NCBI GenBank assembly: GCA_900541175.1
Contig: UQIT01000004.1
Location: 62,001-126,000 of the forward strand
Direction of reading: 5' to 3'
From: an uncultured Collinsella sp.
Lineage (GTDB): Bacteria; Actinomycetota; Coriobacteriia; Coriobacteriales; Coriobacteriaceae
DNA length: 64,000 nt
Shown piece after piece: positions 8,197-17,458 of this stretch. Position numbers and translations under genes: made by a program. Below the pieces are notes generated by a model. The model was not told where the DNA came from. It saw only the letters and a list, made by a program, of their open reading frames with translations, and ran no database searches. The first letter of the stretch is position 1; each line of letters starts with the position of its first letter.

Positions 8197-8265
8197 AAGT
8201 TGCGGTGAAATACGGACTGTTGAGGCCTTTAAAGGCATGAAACAGTCCGTATTTCACCGCAACTT
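8197..8265. repeat. Intergenic palindrome, family A, copy 2
   Basis: AAGTTGCGGTGAAATACGGA (from 8197) with its complement ending TATTTCACCGCAACTT (to 8265); arms of about 25 bases match perfectly. It sits between convergent gene ends (8169 forward, 8311 reverse), with no T-run after either arm. Confidence 0.9.
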
Positions 8266-8310
8266 AAGAGGGGATGGGGTTGAGGGACGGGCGATGCCGT
8301 TGCCTGCCGG

Positions 8311-8766
8311 TTAGTAGCGACCGTGGTGGCGGAGCTTGTCGATGGTGGAGTCGGTGCTTCGGCTGCGGGCTTCGGCTGCGGTTTGGCGCTTGTGGCGGTA
8401 ATCGATCATGCCTTGGATGATGGGCTTGCCAAAGCTCACGACATCGTCGTTATAGATGGCGGTACGGGCGGCAAGCAGACAGTCGGTAAAATCCATATGG
8501 GTCTTGCCAAAGAGTTTGATGGCAAGGGCGACAACGGTGGGCTCGTCGACCATGACGTCATCGAGCAGCCTTTTCATGGCCGCAGCAATCTCAACGCGGG
8601 GAACCTTATAGACGTCGCGTAGCGTGACCACGACGCGCGTGATGATTTCGGGGTAGACGCGAGCGGTGCGCGTGGCGATGACCTTGGCGGCGCGCGGTGA
8701 CAGAACTTCGTCGTCGTCAAGCAGGTAGCGCAGGATGACGGTCTCGTCGATGATGGTGCTACTCAT
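8311..8766 (-). CDS. PIN-domain protein, putative VapC-like toxin
   Basis: A 151-residue protein with PIN ribonuclease features: an early aspartate in STIIDETVILRYLLDDDE (Asp7), an acidic residue in the middle, and the C-terminal pair in HMDFTDCLLAA. Such toxins cleave RNA using Mg2+ held by these acidic residues. It overlaps its upstream partner's stop by 8 bases, the usual antitoxin-toxin arrangement. The tail is long and basic (HKRQTAAEARSRSTDS). Toxin activity is inferred from family and gene order. Confidence 0.7.
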   Translation of the reverse strand: MSSTIIDETVILRYLLDDDEVLSPRAAKVIATRTARVYPEIITRVVVTLRDVYKVPRVEIAAAMKRLLDDVMVDEPTVVALAIKLFGKTHMDFTDCLLAARTAIYNDDVVSFGKPIIQGMIDYRHKRQTAAEARSRSTDSTIDKLRHHGRY

Positions 8767-9082
8767 GGATATCTACCTCCTCGGGACCCAAAACCGACTC
8801 ATCGCTTTCTGTGGCTAGGTATTCAATCCAGGCGTTGCGCTCCTCGGCGCGGCGATTGGGGTCACCATATGCTTTGAGCGATCCATAGGCGGCGGTGCCG
8901 TCCTTTGAGCGCACGGCGACCGGCTGAAAGGGGAGCTTGCGCATCAAAATGCTCTGCGCGACAAATAGACGGACGGCTTCGGCGAGCGATGTGCCCATGG
9001 CGTCGTAGAGACGCTCGGCATGCTGCTTGTCTTCCTCGCGAATGCGCACCTGCAGGATGGCTCGTTTTTGAGTCGATGACAT
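8759..9082 (-). CDS. RelB/DinJ-like antitoxin
   Basis: A 107-residue protein beginning MSSTQKRAILQVRIREEDKQ, with a ribbon-helix-helix-like N-terminus and the helix LAEAVRLFVAQSILMRKLPF, typical of RelB/DinJ antitoxins. The acidic C-terminus is suited to neutralising the toxin. GGGAGG lies six bases before ATG 9082, which favours it over the GTG at 9085. Pairing a RelB/DinJ-type antitoxin with a PIN toxin, rather than a RelE fold, is a mixed but known kind of arrangement. Confidence 0.7.
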   Translation of the reverse strand: MSSTQKRAILQVRIREEDKQHAERLYDAMGTSLAEAVRLFVAQSILMRKLPFQPVAVRSKDGTAAYGSLKAYGDPNRRAEERNAWIEYLATESDESVLGPEEVDIHE

Positions 9083-9306
9083 CACTGGCCTCCCTTAATG
9101 AGCGTGCAATAAGAATGGTCAATACGACATGTGCTGACAATAGCCAATCTGTTACCCACGACCTTATTGCACTCGAGTAATTGAGTGTAAACGATATTAC
9201 AAACGTACTACATTCACCAGAAACGAGCGTGAAATCTTTCTTGGGTGTACACATGTAATACACTCACCTTTATAGCTTCTAGAGAATAATCCTAACCAGC
9301 CAAAAC

Positions 9307-9332
9307 CCCTGCAATACACCCGTATTGCAGGG
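9307..9332. promoter_or_regulatory. Perfect inverted repeat upstream of the formate hydrogenlyase locus
   Basis: CCCTGCAATAC (9307-9317) and GTATTGCAGGG (9322-9332) pair perfectly around a four-base loop. A half-like sequence CCCTGCAACT recurs at 9351. The 9083-9510 gap holds no gene. The repeat could be an operator for the divergent/downstream units or a terminator without a T-run; I cannot decide. Confidence 0.45.
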
Positions 9333-9510
9333 CCTATGCTCAAGTTTACCCCCTGCAACTGCGTATATTTAACCTGTATATCGTTGGAGGAATTCTATCG
9401 AAGTGCCTGTTTCGCCGCATGCACTCGATACGTCGATGCCGGACCACGGGCGGTCCGGGGCAACGTCGACAGGGTCTCTCCGGCATGGGATTCAGGAGGG
9501 AGTGAACAAC

Positions 9511-10029
9511 ATGGGCAATAAACGAGTCGTGGCTGATTCTTCACGCTGCATTGGGTGCCAAACCTGTATGGCGGCGTGCATCGAGGCACACGATATTCCC
9601 GGCAACATCGCCGCACCTCGCTTGCGCGTAACGCGCACCTACGAGATCTCCGCGCCGGTGGCATGTCACCACTGCGAGGACGCTCCGTGCGCGAAGGCCT
9701 GTCCTACGGGCGCCTTGTTCTTTGATCCAAAGAACCATCGTATCGGCGTCAACGAGGACAACTGCATCGGCTGCAAGAGCTGCGTCATGGCATGCCCCTT
9801 TGGCGCCGTGAGCGTGGCGACCACGCAGGTCCCCGTCTTGATGGGTGACGTTCGCGTGGGTTCGCAGACTAAGAGCTTCGTGCTCAAGTGCGACCTGTGC
9901 GTGGACCGTCCCGGCGGTCCGGCGTGTGCCGAGGCGTGCCCGACCAAGGGCCTCACCCTGGTAGACGAGGAGCGTCTGGCAGAACTGACTGCCGAGCGTG
10001 CCCGCGCCACCATCGAAAACGAGGCGTAA
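9511..10029 (+). CDS. HydN/HycB-like 4Fe-4S electron carrier of formate dehydrogenase H
   Basis: A 172-residue polyferredoxin with four cysteine groups for four [4Fe-4S] clusters: CIGCQTCMAAC (from Cys14), CHHCEDAPCAKACP, CIGCKSCVMACP and KCDLC...CAEACP. It should pass electrons from FdhF to the hydrogenase arm. ATG 9511 follows AGGAGGG; the in-frame sequence back to 9403 is not protein-like. It is the first gene of the formate hydrogenlyase locus, 74 bases ahead of fdhF. HydN and HycB are close relatives, so the precise name is open. Confidence 0.85.
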   Translation: MGNKRVVADSSRCIGCQTCMAACIEAHDIPGNIAAPRLRVTRTYEISAPVACHHCEDAPCAKACPTGALFFDPKNHRIGVNEDNCIGCKSCVMACPFGAVSVATTQVPVLMGDVRVGSQTKSFVLKCDLCVDRPGGPACAEACPTKGLTLVDEERLAELTAERARATIENEA

Positions 10030-10103
10030 GCGTCGGGCGACAGGCCCAATGATTGTCAAATAAGTACCGAGTATTCGGTAGCAGAGAAAGGAAGGAGGGT
10101 GTC

Positions 10104-12326
10104 ATGGAGAAGCATAAAGTGATTTGCCCGTACTGCGGCGCCGGTTGCCAGTTTAACCTCTTGGTCCAAAACGGCCAGGTCGTGGGTACCGAACCGCTCA
10201 ACGGCATCACCAACCAGAGCGAGCTGTGCCTTAAGGGCATGAGCGGCTACGACTTCATCAACGACACCAAGATCTTGACTCCTCGCGTACTGCACCCGAT
10301 GATCCGCCGCACCAAGGGCGCGGATCTTGAGCGCGTAAGCTGGGACGAGGCACTGGATTTCACCGCATCTAAGATGCAGGCCATAATTGACGAATATGGT
10401 CCTAACGCTGTCATGACCACCGGCTCCTCGCGAGGCGGCGGCAATGAGGCGAACTACGTCATGCAGAAGTTTACGCGTGCGTGCATCGGCACCCACAGCG
10501 TGGACAACTGCGCCCGTACTTGACACGGCCCTACTGTCCTCGGTCTGATGGACACGGTTGGTTCAGGTTGCATGTCATGCTCCATCCCCGGTATGGAGGA
10601 TGCGGGCTGCATTTTCCTCTTCGGCTATAACCCTGCCGATTCGCACCCCATCGTCGCAAGGCGTATCGTGCGAGCCAAAGAAAAGGGTTGCAAGATCATC
10701 GTCGCCGACCCGCGCCATATCGAAACCGCGCGTATCGCCGATCTCTACCTTCCGATCAAGAACGGTTGCAATGTTGCGTTCCTCAACGCCTTTGCCAACT
10801 GTCTGGTCAACGATGGCCTCTACGACAAGGAATTCGTCGCCGAGCATACGAACGGCTTTGACGAGTGGTGGGAGACCATCAAGAACTACACTCCCGAATC
10901 CGTGCAGGACATCACGGGTGTCGAGCCCGCGCTGATCCACCAAGCTGCCGAGATGTACGCCACGGCGAAGCCCTCTGCCATCATTGGCTGGGGCATGGGC
11001 GTATGCCAGCAGAAGCAGAACCTGAAGACGGTGCACACCATCGCCTCCATCGCCTGCGTTGCCGGCCAGATCGGCAAACCCAATTCCGGCCTCGCGCCCG
11101 TGCGCGGTCAGAATAACGTCCAGGGCTCCTGCGATATGGGCATGCTGCCCAACCTGTACCCTGGCTACCAGAAAGTCACCGACCCCGCAGTGCGCGCCAA
11201 GTTTGCAAAGGCTTGGGGCGTGCCCGAGGAAAAGCTCCCGCTCGAGGAGGGCTACAAGCTCACCGATCTGGGCCACCTGGTCGACGAGGGCAAGGTGCAC
11301 TGCTTCTACAACTACGGCGAGGACCCGGTGCAGACCGAGCCCGATTCGGCCGGTATGCGCAAGACGCTCTCCGAGCTGGATCTGTTCATTTGCCAGGACA
11401 TCTTTATGACGCAGACGACCATGCTCGCCGACGTCATCCTGCCCGCTACCTCTTGGGGCGAGCACGAGGGTGTCTTTACCGCATCCGACCGTAGCTTCCA
11501 GCACTTTGACGCGGCCGTTCCGCCCAAGGGCGAGTGCCGCCACGACTGGGAGATCTTCGCGGACCTGTCCACGCGCATGGGCTACCCCATGCACTACGAC
11601 AACACCGAGCAGATCTGGAACGAGTGCATTAGCCTGTGCCCCAACTTTGTGGGCGCGACCTACGAGAAGATGGCTCCCGAGGGCGGCTACGCCCAGTGGC
11701 CCGTCAAGAGCACCGATGTGAACGACCACGGTACGCCCGACATGTTCGCTGGTGGCAAGTTCACCACCAAGGACGGCCGCGCCAACCTGATGGCACACGA
11801 CTGGGAGGCGCCCTCCGAGCTTCCCGACGATGAGTACCCGCTCATCCTGTGCACCGTCCGCGAGGTCGGCCACTACAGCTGCCGCTCGATGACCGGCAAC
11901 TGCAAGACGCTGGCACTGCTTGCCGACGAGCCCGGCTTTGTCCGCATGAATCCCGCGGACGCCCAGGCACGCGGCATCAAGAATGGCGACATCGTCTCGA
12001 TTCACAGCCGCCGCGGCCAGGTATACAGCCGCGCCGACGTGAGCGACCGCATCAACAAGGGCACGGTCTATATGACCTACCAGTGGTGGATCGGCAAGTG
12101 CAACGAGCTGACCATGCACAAGGTCGACCCGGTCTCGCATACGCCCGAGGACAAGTTCTCCGCCTGCCAGGTCGACGCTATCGCCGACCAGGTCTGGGCC
12201 GAGGGCGAGGTCGAGCGTCAGTACACCGAGCTCAAGCAGGCTCTGGTGGACGCCGCCGCTCCCCAGGACGTTGAGCCTGGCGCCGCCAAGTTCGACGACG
12301 AGACGCACGTGAATCAAATCGTGTAG
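10104..12326 (+). CDS. fdhF: Formate dehydrogenase H, selenocysteine-containing
   Basis: Oxidises formate to CO2 at a molybdenum (or tungsten) bis-pyranopterin centre. The frame runs from ATG 10104 (MEKHKVICPYCGAGCQFNLL, the [4Fe-4S] motif), through TGA at 10521-10523, and on as HGPTVLGLMDTVGSG to the TAG at 12324. TGA is codon 140, the same number as Sec140 of E. coli FdhF, and the following His-Gly-Pro matches that enzyme's active site. The full product is 740 residues, slightly longer than the E. coli protein because of an acidic C-terminal tail. Strong ribosome site GGAAGGAGGG. Reading TGA as stop would split it into a 139-residue fragment and a large remainder. Confidence 0.97.
10521..10556 (+). 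promoter_or_regulatory. SECIS element in fdhF
   Basis: After the UGA, TGTCC (10535-10539) pairs with GGACA (10550-10554), then TC pairs with GA, leaving a single bulged T (10549) and an apical GGTCT loop (10542-10546). Apical GGUCU and a bulged U are the features known from the E. coli fdhF SECIS bound by SelB. Confidence 0.85.
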
Positions 12327-12347
12327 TCCCGTTCTCGTTGGCTTTTT

Positions 12348-12390
12348 GGGCCGGGCGTCCCGTACGTTCGGGAGCCCGGCCCGTTATTTT
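12348..12390 (+). terminator. Strong hairpin between fdhF and hyfA
   Basis: GGGCCGGGC (12348-12356) pairs with GCCCGGCCC (12374-12382), with an inner TCCCG/CGGGA extension, followed by GTTATTTT. It may terminate or attenuate, setting fdhF above the hydrogenase genes. Confidence 0.7.
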
Positions 12391-12404
12391 GAAAGGAAGT
12401 GGGG

Positions 12405-13022
12405 ATGAACCGCTTCATCGACATCAACCCGGAGAGGTGCATCGGCTGCGGAACATGCCAGTCCGCCTGTGCCGACGCTCACCGGATGCAGGGTCTTCAG
12501 GATACGCCGCGCCTGGCGCTCGTGAAGACCGGCGGTATTTCGGCCGCCCTTGCCTGCCACCATTGCGAGGGTGCCCCCTGCGCCGAGGTCTGCCCGGTGA
12601 ATGCCATCGAGCACGATGGCGATCGCATCCACGTCAAGGAGCAGGAGTGCATCGGGTGCAGGCTGTGCGCCATCGCGTGCCCCTTCGGAGCCATCCATCC
12701 CGATGGCACGTCTATCGCCGGTGTCGCAGGCATGTGCGACCCGACGCCTTCGTATCCTAAGTCCCTGAGCAGCCTGCTTACGTGGGCTCCCGGCCAGTAC
12801 ACCTGCGCTGTTAAGTGCGACCTGTGCGCCTTCGATCCGGACGGTCCGCATTGTGTGGCGGCGTGCCCCACCAAGGCGCTGACCGTCATGGGCGGCGCGG
12901 CCGATCGCGAGCTCGACGAGGCCAAGCGCCTGCGCTCGATCGAAAACGGTCCGGTCGTCGACGTTACCGCTGTGGCCCAGGGTCTGTCCGAGAAAGCAGA
13001 AGGGAGCGTAAACAATGGATAG
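12405..13022 (+). CDS. hyfA: Hydrogenase-4 component A-like 4Fe-4S protein
   Basis: Polyferredoxin of 205 residues with four clusters: CIGCGTCQSAC near the start, CHHCEGAPCAEVCP, CIGCRLCAIACP and CDLCAFDPDGPHCVAACP. It carries a longer insert between the third and fourth clusters than the protein at 9511. ATG 12405 follows GAAAGGAAGTGGGG. Its end overlaps the hyfB start by 8 bases, so it belongs to the hydrogenase transcription unit. HycB is an alternative name; position next to hyfB favours HyfA. Confidence 0.85.
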   Translation: MNRFIDINPERCIGCGTCQSACADAHRMQGLQDTPRLALVKTGGISAALACHHCEGAPCAEVCPVNAIEHDGDRIHVKEQECIGCRLCAIACPFGAIHPDGTSIAGVAGMCDPTPSYPKSLSSLLTWAPGQYTCAVKCDLCAFDPDGPHCVAACPTKALTVMGGAADRELDEAKRLRSIENGPVVDVTAVAQGLSEKAEGSVNNG

Positions 13023-15033
13023 CATGACGCTGTTTATCGCATCGCTTGCCGTCTCGTGCATCGGTGCGCTCGCCTCGGTTCTGCTGATTAAGGCCGACAA
13101 CGCCGCCAAGACCGCCGGCTGCCTGATCGGCGCCGTCGCGGCCGTGCTGTCGTTCATCGCGGGCCTCGAGGCCGTGCTTGGCGACGTTTCGTCCCTCAAC
13201 ACGGTCTTCTTCTTCCCGTTCGCCCGTCTCGAGCTCTTGCTCAACGGCCTTGCGGGCCTGATCGTGGTCCTCATCTCGATTCTCGCCTTTGCGGGCTTCA
13301 TCTACGGTCTGTCCTACTTCGACGAGTACCCGGGCAAGGTCGGGCGCGCCGGCTTCTTTATGAACACCTTCGTCGCCTCGATGATGCTCGTCATCACCGC
13401 CGACAACGTGTTCTGGTTCCTGGTCGCCTTTGAGCTCATGTCCCTTACGAGCTACTTCCTTGTCGTTATCGAGGAGAACAAGAACTCCATTAGGGGCGGT
13501 TGGCTCTACTTCGTCATCGCGCACGTGGGCTTCGTTCTCATCATGGCGAGCTTCCTGCTCATGACCAACGGCGTGGGCGGTTCCTTCAGCTTCAGTGATT
13601 TCCGTACGCATGACTTTGGACCCGCCGTCTCCTCCGCGTGCTTCGTCCTCGCGTTCTTCGGATTTGGCGCGAAGGCCGGTATCATTCCGCTGCACTCCTG
13701 GCTGCCCCAGGCGCACCCCGAGGCGCCGTCCAACGTGTCCGCCCTCATGTCCGGCGGCATGATCAAGATCGGCATCCTGGGAATCCTCAAGGTCGGTCTC
13801 GACCTGCTCGCGGGTTCGGGCGTCCAGCTCTGGTGGGGCCTCATGGTCCTGGTCTTCGGATCCATCTCGTCGGTCCTGGGTGTCGTCTACGCCCTCCACG
13901 AGCACGACATCAAGCGCCTGCTTGCCTATCACTCCGTCGAGAACATCGGCATCATCTTGCTCGGTGTCGGCGCGTCCATGACGGCGCACGCCCTGGGCAA
14001 CGACGTCATCGCGACGATCGCGCTCATGGCCGCCCTCTACCACACGCTCAACCACGCCATGTTCAAGGGCGAGCTGTTCCTCGCCGCGGGCTCCCTGCTC
14101 TATGCCACGGGTACGCGCAACATGGAGAAGATGGGCGGTCTGTTCCGCCGCATGCCGGTCACGGCCGTCTGCTTCCTCATCGGTGCCCTTGCCATCTCGG
14201 CCATCCCGCCGCTCAACGGCTTCGTTTCCGAGTGGTTCACCTACCAGTCCCTGTTCAACATCTCGACGCTCTCCGACCCGGTCGTCATGGTGTTCGCCGT
14301 CGCCTCCGCGGCCGCCCTCGCCATCACCGGTGCCCTGGCCGTCACGTGCTTCGTGAAGGCCTACGGCGTCTCGTTCGCGAGCAGCCCTCGTTCCCAGGAG
14401 GCCGCGAACGCCAAGGAGTCCCCGGCTCCGATGTTGTTCTCGCAGATGCTCCTCGCGGCCATCTGCGTGGTACTGGGAATCGGCTCCCCGGTCATCGCCC
14501 CGGTTCTGGGCGACGTCGCCCAGAGCGTGCTTGCCGGCTCCGCCGTCACAGCCACCTCGGGCGTGTCTCTCGTGAACGAGATTTCCGGTGCCGCCACCTC
14601 CACCCCCGCGATCGCCATCGCGCTCGTGGTCCTCACCGGCCTCGCGTTCGCGTTGAGGTCCTGCCTCGGCGCCAAGGCCCCCGCTAAGAAGACCGACCCT
14701 TGGGCGTGCGGCTACGAGCCCAACGAGCACATGCCCGTCGTCGCCACGAGCTTCGCGTCCGACGTCGAACTCTTCATGGGCCCGCTCTACACCCTGCGCG
14801 AGGTATGCACCAAGATCTGCTGGTCCATCGCGCACGTGTTCCAGAAGCTCACCGGTGTCGCCCAGGGCGTCGAGCCCCTGCCCGACCGTTTCCTGGTCGA
14901 TGCACCGAGCGAGGGTGCCGACAAGCTGGCCGGCCTCGCCTCCAAGATCGAGGGCGGCAACTACTCCGTATACATCTGCTACATCGTCGCGGCGCTCGTG
15001 GTCTTCCTCGTGCTCGCCGTGGTCATGGTCTAG
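13015..15033 (+). CDS. hyfB: Hydrogenase-4 component B, proton-translocating antiporter-like subunit
   Basis: Polytopic membrane subunit of 672 residues, the same length as E. coli HyfB, related to complex I NuoL/M/N and Mrp antiporters. Many membrane helices are visible, with the core family motif KAGIIPLHSWLPQAHPEAPS (about res 222-241) and lysine/histidine residues in helices expected to form the proton path. A soluble C-terminal region (WACGYEPNEHMPVVATSF) is typical of HyfB/HycC. Seventeen bases separate it from hyfC. Confidence 0.93.
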   Translation: MDSMTLFIASLAVSCIGALASVLLIKADNAAKTAGCLIGAVAAVLSFIAGLEAVLGDVSSLNTVFFFPFARLELLLNGLAGLIVVLISILAFAGFIYGLSYFDEYPGKVGRAGFFMNTFVASMMLVITADNVFWFLVAFELMSLTSYFLVVIEENKNSIRGGWLYFVIAHVGFVLIMASFLLMTNGVGGSFSFSDFRTHDFGPAVSSACFVLAFFGFGAKAGIIPLHSWLPQAHPEAPSNVSALMSGGMIKIGILGILKVGLDLLAGSGVQLWWGLMVLVFGSISSVLGVVYALHEHDIKRLLAYHSVENIGIILLGVGASMTAHALGNDVIATIALMAALYHTLNHAMFKGELFLAAGSLLYATGTRNMEKMGGLFRRMPVTAVCFLIGALAISAIPPLNGFVSEWFTYQSLFNISTLSDPVVMVFAVASAAALAITGALAVTCFVKAYGVSFASSPRSQEAANAKESPAPMLFSQMLLAAICVVLGIGSPVIAPVLGDVAQSVLAGSAVTATSGVSLVNEISGAATSTPAIAIALVVLTGLAFALRSCLGAKAPAKKTDPWACGYEPNEHMPVVATSFASDVELFMGPLYTLREVCTKICWSIAHVFQKLTGVAQGVEPLPDRFLVDAPSEGADKLAGLASKIEGGNYSVYICYIVAALVVFLVLAVVMV

Positions 15034-15050
15034 AGAGGGGAGAGGATATT

Positions 15051-15974
15051 ATGAACATCGTTCTTGCGATGGCGCAGGGCCTCGTGGTCATGCTGGTCGC
15101 GCCCTTCTTCTCCGGCCTCGCCCGTGTGATTCGCGCGAAGATGCACAATCGCCGCGGTCCGTCCATCCTTCAGGATTACCGGGACCTCGCGAAGCTCATG
15201 GCGCGTCCCGAGTCCGTGAGTTCCGACTCGAGCTTCGTGCTGCGCATCATGCCGCCGCTGTTCCTCGCGGTGTCGTTTATGCTCGCCATGGGCCTGCCCA
15301 TGTTCACGCTCCAGAGCCCCATGCCCGTCTTTGGTGACGCCATCACCATCATGTACGCGCTCGCGCTGTCCCGCTTCTTCTTCGCGCTGTCCGGCGTGGA
15401 TTCCTCCAACGCCTACGCGGGCTTCGGCGGTATCCGCGAGCTCCTCATGAGCGTGCTCATCGAGCCGTCCATGCTCATCGCGCTGTTCACCGTCGCCATC
15501 GTGTGCGGCTCCACTGACATTGCGACCATGGGTCAGCACATCGTTACGGGCAACGTCTCGAGCGTCGTCGCCGTTATCCTCGCCGGCGTCGCCTTCGCGG
15601 CCGCCTGTTACATGGAGCTCGGCAAGCTTCCGTTCGATCAGGCCGAAGCCGAGCAGGAGCTCCAGGAGGGCCCGCTCGCCGAGCTCTCCGGCCCGTCCCT
15701 GGCCATGATGAAGCTCGCCATGGGCATGAAGCAGGTCGTGGTCGTCGCTTGGTTCACCTCCATCTTCATCCCCTGGGGAGAGCCCGCGACCATCGGCGTC
15801 ACCGCTCTCGTGGGCGCCGTCGTCTTCCTCGTCAAGTGCCTGGTCGATTTCGTCGTCTGCGGCGTGCTCGAGAACTCCGTTTCCCGTTCGCGCTTCAAGG
15901 TGCTCGGTAACCAGACCTGGGCCGTCGTCGGCATCGCGGTCCTCGCGTTCGTCTTCGTCGTCGTAGGCGTGTAG
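15051..15974 (+). CDS. hyfC: Hydrogenase-4 component C (NuoH/HycD-like membrane anchor)
   Basis: Membrane subunit of 307 residues homologous to complex I NuoH, which docks the peripheral arm. It contains RRGPSILQDYRDLAKLMARP near residue 35 and the conserved acidic cytoplasmic loop LGKLPFDQAEAEQELQEGPL around residues 190-210. ATG 15051 follows GGGGAGAGG; a longer in-frame ORF from 14700 is an antisense-like artefact over hyfB. Length matches HycD/HyfC. Confidence 0.93.
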   Translation: MNIVLAMAQGLVVMLVAPFFSGLARVIRAKMHNRRGPSILQDYRDLAKLMARPESVSSDSSFVLRIMPPLFLAVSFMLAMGLPMFTLQSPMPVFGDAITIMYALALSRFFFALSGVDSSNAYAGFGGIRELLMSVLIEPSMLIALFTVAIVCGSTDIATMGQHIVTGNVSSVVAVILAGVAFAAACYMELGKLPFDQAEAEQELQEGPLAELSGPSLAMMKLAMGMKQVVVVAWFTSIFIPWGEPATIGVTALVGAVVFLVKCLVDFVVCGVLENSVSRSRFKVLGNQTWAVVGIAVLAFVFVVVGV

Positions 15975-15990
15975 GGAGAAGGGAGAAACT

Positions 15991-17448
15991 ATGTCAATCG
16001 AATCGAGCTTGTCCCTCTTTGCCATGGTGGCGATCGCCGTCCCCATGCTGGGCTCCCTGCTCATCGTCATGCTGCCGCGTCCCTACGCTAAATGGATCTG
16101 CGCCTTTGCCGGCGGCATCGCCACGGTCGCTTCCGTTGGCTTGGCCGCGACGTTTGCCGGAAACGGCATGAACGCGGTCGATGTAACCTGGGCGAGTATG
16201 GGCCAGACCTTGGTCATGGGCTTCATATTCGACCGGATGAGCACGCTGCTCGCACCCGCGTTCGTCGCTATCGGCCTGCTCGTCGTCATCTATTCGTTCC
16301 CGTACATGAGCGATAAGAATAAGGAGCATCCCGACGCGCCCCGTCGTCGCTTCTACGTGTACTTCTCCACGTTCATCGGCGCCATGGCCGGTCTCGCCTA
16401 CAGCTCCACCATCGTCGGCCAGCTCGTTTTCTTCGAGATCACCGGTGTGTGCTCCTGGGGCCTCATCAGCTACTACATGACGCCCACGGCCAAGAAGGCC
16501 GGTATGAAGGCGCTCATCATCACCCATATCGGCGCTCTGGGACTCTACATCGGCGCGGCCTTCCTGTTCGCCGGAACCGGCACGTTCGCGCTGAGCGCGA
16601 TCTCCCAGCTCGATTCCGGTATGAAGACCGTCGTGCTGCTGCTCATCCTGTTCGCTGCTTGGGCCAAGTCCGCCCAGTTCCCGCTCTACATGTGGCTGCC
16701 CTCCGCAATGGAGGCCCCCACGCCCGTTTCCGCCTACCTTCATGGCGCGTCCATGGTTAAGGTCGGCGTGTGCGTGTTCGCCCGCGCTCTTGCGAGCGCC
16801 GGCGATATCCCCGAGATCGTCGGTTGGGTCGCCATCATCGACGCCGTCGTGACCATGCTCTTCGGCTTCCTCATGTACCTGCCCCAGAAGGATATGAAGC
16901 GCCTGCTCGCCTTCTCGACGATCGCGCAGCTCGCCTACGTGTTCTTTGGCCTGGGCCTCTCCGTGTTCGGAAGCCAGATGGGGTTTAACGGCGCCGTCGA
17001 GCACATCTTCAACCACGCGTTCACCAAGACCCTGTTCTTCCTCATCGCTGGGTCTCTCAGCTTCACGCTGGGAACCCGTATGCTGCCCAAGATCCAGGGC
17101 CTCATGAAGAAGTACCCGGTCACGGGCGTGGGCTTTGCGGTCGCCGCGACCGCTATCGCCGGCGTGCCCCCCATGAGCACGTTCTTTTCCAAGTTCCAGA
17201 TCATTTCCGGTGGCTTCGCGGTTGGTGCTACCAACACGGTCATCTTTGTCCTCGTGTGCGTCATGGTCGTCGAGACCGTCGCCACCTTCGCATGGTTCCT
17301 GCGTTGGATGGGTAAGGTCCTGCCCGGTGAGCCGAGCGAGACCGTGGCCGCCGGCCAGCCCCTTCCGCGCGCCATGGCGTTCGTGTTCGTCGTCCTCATG
17401 ATCATGGTCGTCGTCGCCGGTCCTCTGTCCTCTAGTTGGATGGGTTAG
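15991..17448 (+). CDS. hyfD: Hydrogenase-4 component D, antiporter-like subunit
   Basis: A 485-residue NuoL/M/N-like membrane subunit close in length to E. coli HyfD (479). It has the antiporter core WAKSAQFPLYMWLPSAMEAP with VSAYLHGASMVKVG directly after, the proton-channel signature of this superfamily. Ribosome site GGGAGAAGGGAGAA precedes the ATG. Presence of this subunit distinguishes FHL-2/Hyf-type complexes from the smaller FHL-1/Hyc. Confidence 0.93.
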   Translation: MSIESSLSLFAMVAIAVPMLGSLLIVMLPRPYAKWICAFAGGIATVASVGLAATFAGNGMNAVDVTWASMGQTLVMGFIFDRMSTLLAPAFVAIGLLVVIYSFPYMSDKNKEHPDAPRRRFYVYFSTFIGAMAGLAYSSTIVGQLVFFEITGVCSWGLISYYMTPTAKKAGMKALIITHIGALGLYIGAAFLFAGTGTFALSAISQLDSGMKTVVLLLILFAAWAKSAQFPLYMWLPSAMEAPTPVSAYLHGASMVKVGVCVFARALASAGDIPEIVGWVAIIDAVVTMLFGFLMYLPQKDMKRLLAFSTIAQLAYVFFGLGLSVFGSQMGFNGAVEHIFNHAFTKTLFFLIAGSLSFTLGTRMLPKIQGLMKKYPVTGVGFAVAATAIAGVPPMSTFFSKFQIISGGFAVGATNTVIFVLVCVMVVETVATFAWFLRWMGKVLPGEPSETVAAGQPLPRAMAFVFVVLMIMVVVAGPLSSSWMG

Positions 17449-17458
17449 GAGGTAGGAC

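Noticed and set aside
10548..12326. A separate formate dehydrogenase gene beginning at ATG 10548
   Set aside because: It starts after the UGA and lacks the cluster motif and active site. Joined through Sec140 the protein matches FdhF throughout.
12964..14835. Long minus-strand open frame opposite hyfB and similar frames opposite hyfC, hyfD and hyfF
   Set aside because: The translations are His/Gly/Asp/Arg-rich low-complexity sequences, as expected antisense to high-GC genes. The plus-strand proteins are recognised subunits.
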